Part shown: positions 6,354 to 13,112 of the stretch, piece after piece | Layout of the letters: each line of letters starts with the position of its first letter | Numbering within the stretch: the first letter of the stretch is position 1 | NCBI GenBank assembly: GCA_035550775.1 | Contig: DASZOO010000099.1 | Coordinates: 1-18,873, forward strand | DNA from: JAOUEA01 sp035550775 | Lineage (GTDB): Bacteria > Actinomycetota > UBA4738 > HRBIN12 | Reading direction: 5' to 3' | DNA length: 18,873 nt | Program-made: the position numbers and the translations under genes | The notes under the pieces: generated by a model | What the model saw: the letters and a program-made list of their open reading frames with translations, nothing else | Database searches by the model: none | What the model was told of the DNA's origin: nothing

Positions 6354-6426
6354 GGCCAGGTAGCTCAGTTGGCAGAGCACGCGGCTGAAAACCGCGGTGT
6401 CGGCAGTTCGATTCTGCCCCTGGCCA
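6354..6426 (+). tRNA. tRNA-Phe, anticodon GAA
   Basis: The acceptor stem GGCCAGG (6354-6360) pairs with CCTGGCC (6419-6425). The D stem is GCTC/GAGC. The anticodon stem CGCGG/CCGCG carries loop CTGAAAA with anticodon GAA at 6387-6389. The T arm is GGCAG-TTCGATT-CTGCC. The discriminator is A6426 and CCA is not encoded. It decodes UUC/UUU. The convergent gene's stop codon begins only 2 nt beyond it. Confidence 0.97.
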
Positions 6427-6427
6427 C

Positions 6428-7234
6428 TCAGTTCAGGATCTCGCGGCTCCGCACCTCGGCCCAGTGCGTGAGCACTCCCTGGTAGACGTCGGCGGCCCTG
6501 GGGTACTCCCCCGCTTCCAATGCCTCGAGCGCATCGTGGATGTCGCGGGCCGAGTGGTCGTCGTCGAGTTCGTCCCACCGCTGGAAGTCACAGAGCTCCG
6601 CGTAGTCGAGCTCGATCACCGAGGCCGGGTCGAACTGCACCATCCACTGGTGCAGATCCAGGATCAGGTCGCCGATCGGGCCGAGGTCGCTCCGGCGCAG
6701 CGGCGCGATCGCCTGCTCCGCGCGCCTGATGGCCCGCCGCGTGGTCGTTCGGTATCGCAGCCGCCATCGGCCGTGCACGTCCTCGACGATCTCCCGCTCG
6801 TCGTCGCGGAAGAGCACGAACCAGCGGATCGGCACGTGCCATGGGCTCTGGTGGCAGAACGCAATCGCGGACGGGTCGCGACGCCGCAGCCGCGCCAGGT
6901 CCCTCGCGGCCCGTCGGCCGTCCTTCTTCGGCACGAACTGGTCCCACAGCTCGACCGGCCGCGTCTCGCGGAACGAGACCATCGCGGCGAGCACCCGCAT
7001 CCGGATGCGCCGGGGACTGATCAGGGTGCGTCCCTCGACGTGCAGCACGTCGGCCGTGTCCTCCTCCGCCGGAGCCAGCACGCCGAGGCTGCCCACGGTG
7101 CGACGGTCGGCGTAGCGCGGGCGGAACGAGGGCATCTGGAGCCCGCGCAGCAGGTAGCGCTCCCAGTGCAACTGCTCGCTGCGCTCGAACGCATCGAGCG
7201 GTTGATAGACACGGAGGAACGCGCTGGGCACCAT
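6428..7234 (-). CDS. Conserved actinobacterial protein of unknown function (DUF8083-like)
   Basis: This 268-residue, apparently cytoplasmic protein has no signal peptide or membrane helix. It opens with SAFLRVYQPLDAFERSEQ and carries a long Arg/Leu-rich helical middle (RRAIRRAEQAIAPLRR at about 165-180), then an acidic C-terminal third (WDELDDDHSARDIHDALEAL). From memory this resembles the uncharacterised actinobacterial family DUF8083, whose members begin with a similar FxSYLRVYEPL stretch. I am not certain of the name and know of no function. The ATG at 7234 is 9 nt from a -10 box with no ribosome site, so its mRNA is probably leaderless. It is divergent from the Bkd operon and ends 2 nt from tRNA-Phe. 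Confidence 0.8.
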   Translation of the reverse strand: MVPSAFLRVYQPLDAFERSEQLHWERYLLRGLQMPSFRPRYADRRTVGSLGVLAPAEEDTADVLHVEGRTLISPRRIRMRVLAAMVSFRETRPVELWDQFVPKKDGRRAARDLARLRRRDPSAIAFCHQSPWHVPIRWFVLFRDDEREIVEDVHGRWRLRYRTTTRRAIRRAEQAIAPLRRSDLGPIGDLILDLHQWMVQFDPASVIELDYAELCDFQRWDELDDDHSARDIHDALEALEAGEYPRAADVYQGVLTHWAEVRSREILN

Positions 7235-7243
7235 ATGCGGTCG

Positions 7244-7249
7244 AGTCTA
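7244..7249 (-). promoter_or_regulatory. -10 box, leaderless promoter of the DUF8083-like gene
   Basis: On the minus strand TAGACT (complement of 7244-7249) ends 9 nt before the ATG at 7234. No Shine-Dalgarno lies between, which predicts a leaderless mRNA. The box is 18 nt from the opposing -10 at 7268-7273, so the two divergent promoters overlap physically. Confidence 0.5.
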
Positions 7250-7267
7250 CGAGGTGTCGCCTTCCCC

Positions 7268-7304
7268 TATGCTCTCGGCGTCCGATGCAGGGAACTCGAG
7301 GGGG
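7268..7304 (+). promoter_or_regulatory. -10 box and ribosome-binding site of the Bkd operon
   Basis: TATGCT (7268-7273) is a good TAnnnT -10 box, giving a transcription start near 7280. GAGGGGG (7298-7304) is a strong Shine-Dalgarno 6 nt before the GTG at 7311 and decides that start. The more upstream in-frame GTG at 7254 would lie before the transcription start, and the ATG at 7269 lies inside the -10 box. Confidence 0.6.
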
Positions 7305-7310
7305 AACCGC

Positions 7311-8375
7311 GTGGCGTCCGAACCAGCCCACCGGCGTGGAACGGAACCGCTGCGCGTGCTGGCCCCCGACGGCACGGCCGTGGACGATCCCGACGTCGGT
7401 CTCGAGCCCGACGAGCTCCGCGCGATGCTCCGCTGGATGCTGCTGGCACGGCGTCTCGACCGCGAGTGCATCGCCCTGCAACGCCAGGGCGAGCTGACCG
7501 TCTACCCGGGGTTCGAGGGCCAGGAAGCCGCCCAGGTCGGCAGCGCGATGGCGCTCGGGGCCGACGACTTCGTGTTCCCGACGTTCCGTGAGCTGGCGTC
7601 GGCGATCGTGCGGGGCGTGGACCCGGTGCAGTACCTGGCCTATCACCGTGGCACCTGGCACGGCGGTCCCTACGACCCGCGCGCCACGCGGTTCGGTCCG
7701 ATCTGCATCCCGGTCGCCACCCAGATCGCGCACGGCGTGGGCTACGCGATGGGGCTGGCGCTCGACGGCGCCCGTGCCTGCTCGCTCTCCTACTTCGGCG
7801 ACGGTGCCACGAGCGAGGGCGACTTCCACGAGGCGGCGAACCTCGCGGGTGTGTTCGGCGCCCCGGCGATCCTGTTCTGTCAGAACAACGGATGGGCGAT
7901 CAGCGTGCCCACCGATCGCCAGTCGGCGGGAGAGATCTGGACGCGAGCCGAGGGCTACGGGTTCCCGGGGGTGCGCGTCGACGGCAACGACGTGCTCGCC
8001 GTCTACCGGGTCACCCGCGAGGCCGCCGCGCGCGCCTACGCGGGCGAGGGCCCCACGCTCATCGAGGCGATGACGTACCGCATCGGAGCGCATTCGACGG
8101 CCGACGACCCCGGGCGCTACCGCGACGACTCCGAGGTCGACGCCGCCCGAGCCTCCGATCCGATCGTGCGGTTCCGCGCATGGCTCGAGTCCGAGGGTCA
8201 CGTCGACGGAGACGCCATCGCCGCGTGGGACGAGGAGATCGAGGCCGAGGTGCTCGCGGTGCGGGACGGGGTCGTTTCGCAGGCGGCGCCGCCGGCCGAG
8301 TGGATGTTCGACTGGACCTACGCGGACCCGCCCGCGGAGATCGACGAGCAGCGCCGCGAGGTACTGCGTGGCTGA
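7311..8375 (+). CDS. bkdA: 2-oxoacid dehydrogenase E1 component, alpha subunit (BkdA/PdhA type)
   Basis: This 354-residue thiamine-diphosphate subunit decarboxylates a 2-oxoacid together with the beta subunit. The ThDP/Mg motif runs from G-D-G-A-T-S-E-G-D at about 163-171 to Q-N-N at 191-193. The YHRGTWHGG region (111-119) and His261 (IGAHSTADDP) correspond to the active-site and phosphate-binding loops of the family. The sequence (LQRQGEL, GQEAAQVG, the DDFVFPTFRE region, VRVDGNDVLA) resembles mycobacterial BkdA (branched-chain 2-oxoacid dehydrogenase) more than Gram-negative enzymes. A pyruvate dehydrogenase of the PdhA type cannot be excluded. The GTG start is set by its Shine-Dalgarno. 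The stop overlaps the beta-subunit gene by 8 nt. It is the first gene of a six-gene operon. Confidence 0.92.
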   Translation: MASEPAHRRGTEPLRVLAPDGTAVDDPDVGLEPDELRAMLRWMLLARRLDRECIALQRQGELTVYPGFEGQEAAQVGSAMALGADDFVFPTFRELASAIVRGVDPVQYLAYHRGTWHGGPYDPRATRFGPICIPVATQIAHGVGYAMGLALDGARACSLSYFGDGATSEGDFHEAANLAGVFGAPAILFCQNNGWAISVPTDRQSAGEIWTRAEGYGFPGVRVDGNDVLAVYRVTREAAARAYAGEGPTLIEAMTYRIGAHSTADDPGRYRDDSEVDAARASDPIVRFRAWLESEGHVDGDAIAAWDEEIEAEVLAVRDGVVSQAAPPAEWMFDWTYADPPAEIDEQRREVLRG

Positions 8376-9342
8376 CGTGACGATGGTCGCGGCCCTCAAT
8401 CAGGCGCTCCGAGACTCGCTGCGCACCGACGACCGGGTACTGGTCTTCGGCGAGGACGTGGGCCGTTCGGGGGGCGTCTTCCGGGTGACCGAGGGGCTCC
8501 AGGACGAGTTCGGCGACCGCCGGGTCTTCGACACCCCCATCAGCGAGGCGGCCATCGCGGGCGCGGCCGTCGGCCTGGCGTTCGCCGGGTGGCGCAGCGT
8601 CGTCGAGATGCAGTTCGACGCGTTCAGCTACCCCGCGCTCGAGCAGATCGTCGACCACGTCGCGAAGATGCGGGAACGCACCCGAGGCCGGGTCGACATG
8701 CCGATCACGATCCGCATGCCGGCGTTCGGCGGCATCCGAGGGAAGGAGCACCACGGCGAGAGCCCGGAGACCTTCTTCGTGCACACGGCGGGCTTGAAGG
8801 TCGTCACGCCGTCGACGCCGGGCGACGCGTACCGACTGATGCGGCTCGCGATCGCCGACCCCGATCCGGTGATCGTGCTCGAGCCGAAGGCTCGCTACTG
8901 GGCCAAGGCCGACGCCCGCCTCGATCTCGACGGACCGGGCATCGGCGAGGCGTCGGTCGTGCGCGAGGGCGATGCGGTCACGATCTTCACGTACGGCGCC
9001 ATGGTGGCTCGCTGCCTCGAGGCGGCCGACGCCCTCGATGAGCACGGCGTGTCCGTGCGGGTCGTCGACCTCCGCAGCTTGTCGCCCCTCGACACGGAGA
9101 CGATCGCGCGATGCGTCCGCGAGACCGGACGAGCGGTCGTCGTGCACGAGGCGCCTCGCACGCTCGGGCTCGGCGCCGAGGTGACGGCGCGTATCGTCGA
9201 GGAAGCGTTCGATTTCCTCGAGGCACCCGTGCGACGGGTGACCGGGTACGACGTGCCCTATCCACCGGCGGCGCTCGAGCACCGCTACCTGCCGAGCGAG
9301 GATCGCATCGTCGGGGCCGTGCGCGAGGTGGTCGGGTACTGA
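8368..9342 (+). CDS. bkdB: 2-oxoacid dehydrogenase E1 component, beta subunit
   Basis: This 324-residue partner of E1-alpha forms the alpha2-beta2 decarboxylase. Family landmarks are VFGEDVGRSGGVFRVTEGL at about 27-45, the DTPISEAAIAGAAVGLA stretch, EMQFDAFSYPALEQI (74-88), the HHGESPE loop and VVTPSTPGDAYRL, followed by a C-terminal transketolase-C domain with VVDLRSLSPLD and a VPYPPAALE tail. The start is GTG, overlapping the alpha gene by 8 nt; an ATG five codons later (MVAALNQ) is possible. Its stop TGA shares one base with the E2 ATG (TGATG), so translation is tightly coupled. The bkdB name follows the mycobacterial order and is subject to the same substrate doubt as bkdA. Confidence 0.92.
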   Translation: MADVTMVAALNQALRDSLRTDDRVLVFGEDVGRSGGVFRVTEGLQDEFGDRRVFDTPISEAAIAGAAVGLAFAGWRSVVEMQFDAFSYPALEQIVDHVAKMRERTRGRVDMPITIRMPAFGGIRGKEHHGESPETFFVHTAGLKVVTPSTPGDAYRLMRLAIADPDPVIVLEPKARYWAKADARLDLDGPGIGEASVVREGDAVTIFTYGAMVARCLEAADALDEHGVSVRVVDLRSLSPLDTETIARCVRETGRAVVVHEAPRTLGLGAEVTARIVEEAFDFLEAPVRRVTGYDVPYPPAALEHRYLPSEDRIVGAVREVVGY

Positions 9343-10406
9343 TGGGCGGCGCGGAGCGCGTCTTCGCGATGCCGGACCTGGGCGAGGGCCTCGAGGAAGG
9401 CGAGATCGTCGAGTGGCTCGTCGCCGAGGGCGACGAGGTCGCCCTGAACCAGCCCCTGGTCGAGGTGGAGACGGCGAAGGCCACAGTCGAGATCCCCTCG
9501 CCGTTCGCGGGCGTGGTGGCTGCGCTGCACGCCGAGATCGGGTCGAGCGTTCCCGTCGGTTCGCCCCTGGTGACGTTCTCCACGTCGTCCGGCGGGCCGG
9601 GCGGCGGCCCGTCGTCCGGCCCGCCTCGCGCAACGCCCCCGGTGCGCAAGCTCGCCAAGGAGCTCGGGATCGACCTGGCATCGGTCGTCGGCACCGGGCC
9701 CGACGGGCGGGTCACCGACGACGACGTCCGGGCGACGGTGGGCCCGGCCCCCAAGGCCGTTGGGACGGTCCGGGCGGCGGTCGCGGCGAACCTGGAGCGA
9801 CAGGCGTCGATCCCCCAGGTGACCACGTTCCGCACGATCGACTGCTCGGCCCTCGAGGCCTTCCGCGCCCGGCTGGAGCTCTCGCCGCTTCCCGTGGTGG
9901 TGGCCGCGCTGTGCCGGACGCTCGCCGCGCATCCGGCGCTCAACGCGGCCTGGACGGGCGAGGGCATCGAGGAACGCCCCGACGTGCACGTCGGAGTGGC
10001 GGCCGACACCGAACGAGGCCTGGTCGTGCCGGTGCTGCGAGATGCCGCGGGGCTGGGCATCTCGGCGATCAGTGACGGGATCGCGCGCCTCGCGGAATCG
10101 GCACGGGCCGGCTCCCTCACGCCCCGGGAGCTCACGGGAGCCACGATCGCCGTGAGCAACACGGGCAGCTATGGCAGCGAGTCGGGCACGCCGATCCTGT
10201 CGCCCGGCACCAGCGTGACGCTCGCCCTCGGCGTGATCGAACCCCGGGCTCTCGTCGTCGACGGCGAGGTCGTCGCCCGCCCGGCGTGCACGGTGAGCTG
10301 TACGTTCGACCATCGGGCGCTCGACGGGGCCACGGTGGGCCGGGCGATCACCGACCTGGTCGGGACCTTGACGTCCCTCGAGCGACTGGAAGGCCTGCCG
10401 AGATGA
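9342..10406 (+). CDS. bkdC: 2-oxoacid dehydrogenase E2 component, dihydrolipoyl acyltransferase
   Basis: This 354-residue E2 core moves the acyl group from E1 to CoA. It has one lipoyl domain (about 6-80) with the lipoylated lysine in E-T-A-K-A-T (Lys46), and a short Gly/Pro/Ser linker (82-100). A peripheral subunit-binding domain follows (98-131, VRKLAKELGIDL to GPDGRVTDDDV), then a catalytic acyltransferase domain to the C-terminus with D-H-R-A-L-D-G (His324, Asp328). It is shorter than typical E2s (about 390-430) because the linkers are minimal. The ATG at 9342 overlaps the E1-beta stop. In-frame codons further upstream lie inside bkdB and do not resemble E2. It ends in an ATGA overlap with the next gene. 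No E3 (lpd) is present in the window, so E3 must come from elsewhere. Confidence 0.92.
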   Translation: MGGAERVFAMPDLGEGLEEGEIVEWLVAEGDEVALNQPLVEVETAKATVEIPSPFAGVVAALHAEIGSSVPVGSPLVTFSTSSGGPGGGPSSGPPRATPPVRKLAKELGIDLASVVGTGPDGRVTDDDVRATVGPAPKAVGTVRAAVAANLERQASIPQVTTFRTIDCSALEAFRARLELSPLPVVVAALCRTLAAHPALNAAWTGEGIEERPDVHVGVAADTERGLVVPVLRDAAGLGISAISDGIARLAESARAGSLTPRELTGATIAVSNTGSYGSESGTPILSPGTSVTLALGVIEPRALVVDGEVVARPACTVSCTFDHRALDGATVGRAITDLVGTLTSLERLEGLPR

Positions 10407-11317
10407 AGATCGTGTCCCTGTTGCCGTCGGCCACCGAGATCGTCTACGCGCTCGGCCACGGCGACGACCTGGTCGGGGTGACCGACGAGTGCGACTTCCC
10501 GCCCGACGCCGTGACGAAGCCGGTCGTGTCCCGCAGCGCGCTTCCGCAGGGCCGACCGCTCACGTCGCGGGAGATCGACGCCGCGGTGCGGGAGCGCATG
10601 GACGCCCGGGAGCCCCTCTACGTGCTCGACACCGAACTGATCCGGCGCGAACGGCCCGACGTGATCCTGACCCAGGACCTCTGCCGCGTCTGTGCCGTGC
10701 CGGCCGGCCACGTGGACCAGGCCCTGGAGCGGCTAGGCCTCACCGACGAGACGACGGTCGTCTCGCTCGACCCGAACACGCTCGAGGAGGTGATCGCGCA
10801 GACCGAGACCGTGGGACGCGTGCTCGGCGCCGAGGACCGGGCCTCCGAGCTCACGACGGCGCTGCTCGGGCGGATCACCGCCGCGAAGCAGACGGCGATC
10901 AGGCTTCCGACGGTGAACGTGTTCTGCATGGAGTGGGCCGAGCCGCCGTTCGTCGCCGGGCACTGGGTGCCGGAGATGGTCGAGGCGGTCGGCGCGACGA
11001 ACCTGCTCGGGGCGAAGGGGGAACCCTCGCGCATCGTCACCCATCGCGAGATCCGCGACGCGAACCCCGAGGTGCTGATCTACATGCCGTGCGGCTACTA
11101 CCTCGAGGAAGCCGAGGCGGAAGCCGAGCAGATCCTCGCCCACCCCGAGATCGCCGACACGCCAGCGCTGCGAAACGGGAACGCCTTCGCGGTCGACGCG
11201 ACGTCGTTCTTCTCCCGGCCCGGACCCAGGATCGTCGACGGACTCGAGATCCTCGCGTGGGCAGTGCATCCCGAGGCCTACCCCGAGCCCCCACCCGGCT
11301 CGATCACCCGGGTGTGA
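10403..11317 (+). CDS. BtuF-like corrinoid/substrate-binding protein without signal peptide
   Basis: This 304-residue protein has the helical-backbone fold of cobalamin/iron-siderophore binding proteins (BtuF/TroA-like). The start M-K-I-V-S-L-L-P-S-A-T-E-I-V-Y-A-L-G is characteristic, as are G-V-T-D-E-C-D-F-P (25-33), the RPDVILTQDL stretch (84-93) and the second-lobe VTHREIRDANPEVL region. It begins directly at the fold, with no signal peptide or lipobox, so it should be cytosolic. A Q-D-L-C-R-V-C motif (Cys94, Cys97) could bind metal or contact the corrinoid. No BtuC/BtuD transporter genes are nearby. The ATG overlaps the E2 stop by 4 nt. A role in handling B12 for downstream branched-chain catabolism is my inference. 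Other TroA-like ligands are possible. Confidence 0.85.
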   Translation: MKIVSLLPSATEIVYALGHGDDLVGVTDECDFPPDAVTKPVVSRSALPQGRPLTSREIDAAVRERMDAREPLYVLDTELIRRERPDVILTQDLCRVCAVPAGHVDQALERLGLTDETTVVSLDPNTLEEVIAQTETVGRVLGAEDRASELTTALLGRITAAKQTAIRLPTVNVFCMEWAEPPFVAGHWVPEMVEAVGATNLLGAKGEPSRIVTHREIRDANPEVLIYMPCGYYLEEAEAEAEQILAHPEIADTPALRNGNAFAVDATSFFSRPGPRIVDGLEILAWAVHPEAYPEPPPGSITRV

Positions 11318-11358
11318 ACCCGGAACATCCCGCCCCTCGGCGAGGGTTGAGGCAGGAC

Positions 11359-12279
11359 ATGACCCGGACCCCCGTGCGACGCGGCGTGTTGTCGACGAGC
11401 GTCGGCACGCATCGGGGCGCGTTCACGGCGCTCGACTGGGCGCTGTTCGGTTCGATCGGTCTGATCTGGGGTTCGTCGTTCCTGCTCATCGCGCTGGGCC
11501 TCGATGCGTTCGAGCCGGGACTCATCACCTGGCTCCGCGTGCTGTTCGGCGCCGCGACGCTCTGGACGATGCCCGCTTCCCGCACGCGCGTCGCGCGCGA
11601 GGATCGCGCCCGCCTCGTCGCGCTCTCGTTCCTGTGGGTCGGCGTGCCGTTCACGCTCTTCCCGCTGGCGCAGCAGTGGATCACGTCGGGGCTGACCGGG
11701 CTGCTGAACGGCTCCCTGCCGATCTTCGCGACCACGATCGGGGCGATCATGCTGCACCGGCTTCCCGGGCGCGCACAGACGACCGGTCTCGTCGTGGGAT
11801 TCGCCGGCGTCAGCGCGATCGCGGCTCCATCGCTCGCCGAGGGCTCGAACGAAGCCCTCGGCGTCGTCCTCGTGCTCGTCGCGGTCGGCTGCTACGGCGT
11901 GGCGATCAACATCGCCGCGCCGCTCACGCAACGGTACGGGTCGCTGCCGGTGATGGCGCGCATGCTGGCCCTCGCCGTCGTGTGGACGGCGCCGCTCGGC
12001 GTCGCCGGGCTGACCGGGTCCTCGTTCGCGTGGGGACCGCTCGTCGCGATCGCGGCGCTGGGCGCCCTCGGCACCGGGCTCGCGTTCGTGCTCATGGGCA
12101 CGCTGGTCTCACGGGTCGGGTCGTCGCGCGCGTCGTTCGCGACCTACCTGATCCCGGTCGTCGCGCTGGTCCTGGGGGCCGTGTTCCTGGACGAGAACGT
12201 GCGAGCGCTGTCGATCGCGGGCATCGTGCTTGTGATCGCCGGGGCGATGCTGGCCTCCCGCAAGGAACGCGACCCGTGA
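11359..12279 (+). CDS. EamA/DMT-superfamily permease
   Basis: This 306-residue membrane protein has about ten hydrophobic helices in two EamA repeats (about 25-150 and 165-300). The typical first-helix motif I-G-L-I-W-G-S-S-F-L-L-I is at about 32-43 and the end of repeat two reads L-D-E-N-V-R-A-L-S-I-A-G. The family exports metabolites, nucleosides or amino acids, but the substrate cannot be predicted. The ATG is preceded by a GAGGCAGG-like ribosome site. The 41-nt gap from the upstream gene is the widest in the operon and holds only a small GC hairpin (11334-11346). The stop overlaps the phosphorylase start (GTGA). A nucleoside or base substrate would fit its coupled neighbour, but that is inference. 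Confidence 0.88.
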   Translation: MTRTPVRRGVLSTSVGTHRGAFTALDWALFGSIGLIWGSSFLLIALGLDAFEPGLITWLRVLFGAATLWTMPASRTRVAREDRARLVALSFLWVGVPFTLFPLAQQWITSGLTGLLNGSLPIFATTIGAIMLHRLPGRAQTTGLVVGFAGVSAIAAPSLAEGSNEALGVVLVLVAVGCYGVAINIAAPLTQRYGSLPVMARMLALAVVWTAPLGVAGLTGSSFAWGPLVAIAALGALGTGLAFVLMGTLVSRVGSSRASFATYLIPVVALVLGAVFLDENVRALSIAGIVLVIAGAMLASRKERDP

Positions 12280-13082
12280 ACGAGCCGGACGAGGCCCCGA
12301 TCCTCGAGTTCGACCCCACTCCGACGGCGGTGATCGAGCCCGGCGAGGTGATCGAGCCGATGTCGATCGCGCCGCACGCCGTGCTCTGCTTCTTCCAGGA
12401 CGTGATCGCCGACGTCAGGGAGCGCTACGGCGGACGGGTCGTGGACCACGTGGTGAGCGAGATCGGACGTAACCCGATCTACGAGATCGACTACGGGGGC
12501 AGCCGGCTCGTCGTGATGCACCCGGGGGTGGGGGCACCGCTCGCCGCCGGGTTCCTCGAGGAGCTGATCGCGCGCGGATGCCGCACGTTCGTCGCCTGCG
12601 GAGGAGCCGGGGTGCTCGTGCCGGACGTGGCGCTCGGCCATGTGATCGTGCCGGCCGCCGCGGTCAGGGACGAGGGCACCTCGTACCACTACCTGCCGGC
12701 GGCGCGCACGGTCGAGGCGGCGGCGGCGGCCGTCGACGCGATCGTGGCGACGGCCGAACGACACGGCGTCGCGCACGTGGTCGGGTCGACCTGGACGATC
12801 GACGCGCTCTATCGCGAAACGAGAGGCAAGGTCGACGCCCGGGTCGCGGAGGGGTGCCTCACCGTGGAGATGGAGGCGGCCGCCTTCTTCGCGGTCGCGG
12901 CGTTCCGAGGCGTCACGTTCGGGCAGGTCCTGTATGCGGGTGACGACCTGTCGGGCGACGCGTGGGACGAGCGTGGGTGGGACGAGCACACGTCGGGCCG
13001 AGAGACCCTGTTCCGCATCGCCGCCGAGGCCGTGCTGTCCCTGCCCCCCGATCCGCTCCCCACGGCCGGTCCACACGGCTGA
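12276..13082 (+). CDS. Nucleoside phosphorylase family protein (PNP/UDP type)
   Basis: This 268-residue protein fits the PNP_UDP_1 (MTAN/uridine phosphorylase) fold. It has a Gly-rich phosphate-binding stretch, H-P-G-V-G-A-P-L-A-A-G (82-92), then A-C-G-G-A-G-V-L (107-114). The ribose-binding motif V-E-M-E-A-A-A-F-F is at 197-205, with acidic residues of the base-site loop at 223-228 (D-D-L-S-G-D). Members split nucleosides with phosphate to the base and ribose-1-phosphate. Whether this one prefers uridine, purine nucleosides or 5'-methylthioadenosine is not clear. The N-terminal ~30 acidic residues precede the fold. The GTG start overlaps the permease stop by 4 nt, and it is the last gene of the bkd operon. 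The stop is followed 16 nt later by a separate promoter. Confidence 0.85.
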   Translation: MNEPDEAPILEFDPTPTAVIEPGEVIEPMSIAPHAVLCFFQDVIADVRERYGGRVVDHVVSEIGRNPIYEIDYGGSRLVVMHPGVGAPLAAGFLEELIARGCRTFVACGGAGVLVPDVALGHVIVPAAAVRDEGTSYHYLPAARTVEAAAAAVDAIVATAERHGVAHVVGSTWTIDALYRETRGKVDARVAEGCLTVEMEAAAFFAVAAFRGVTFGQVLYAGDDLSGDAWDERGWDEHTSGRETLFRIAAEAVLSLPPDPLPTAGPHG

Positions 13083-13098
13083 GGGTCGGCCGTTCGAC

Positions 13099-13104
13099 TA
13101 TCCT
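13099..13104 (+). promoter_or_regulatory. -10 box, leaderless promoter of the DUF4234 gene
   Basis: TATCCT ends 8 nt before the ATG at 13113 with no Shine-Dalgarno between. This predicts a leaderless mRNA and a transcription unit separate from the upstream operon. No TTGACA-like -35 is seen. Confidence 0.55.
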
Positions 13105-13112
13105 GCGCGACG

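Noticed and set aside
5325..6578. Long minus-strand open frame containing G-Q-N-R-T-A-D-T-A-V-F-S-R-V-L
   Set aside because: It is the antisense reading of tRNA-Phe joined to the wrong frame of the beta-helix gene; both are familiar annotation artefacts.
7254..7310. Longer E1-alpha starting at the GTG at 7254
   Set aside because: That codon lies before the predicted transcription start, and an in-frame ATG at 7269 falls inside the -10 box. The GTG at 7311 has a strong Shine-Dalgarno at the right distance.
8059..9681. Very long minus-strand open frame opposite the E1/E2 genes
   Set aside because: The composition is low-complexity Arg/Pro/Ala with no recognisable motif, while the + strand encodes unmistakable E1-beta and E2.
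11334..11346. Small hairpin CCCTC-GGC-GAGGG before the EamA gene as an internal terminator
   Set aside because: A 5-bp stem with a 3-nt loop and no T-tract is too weak, and the genes on both sides look like one operon.
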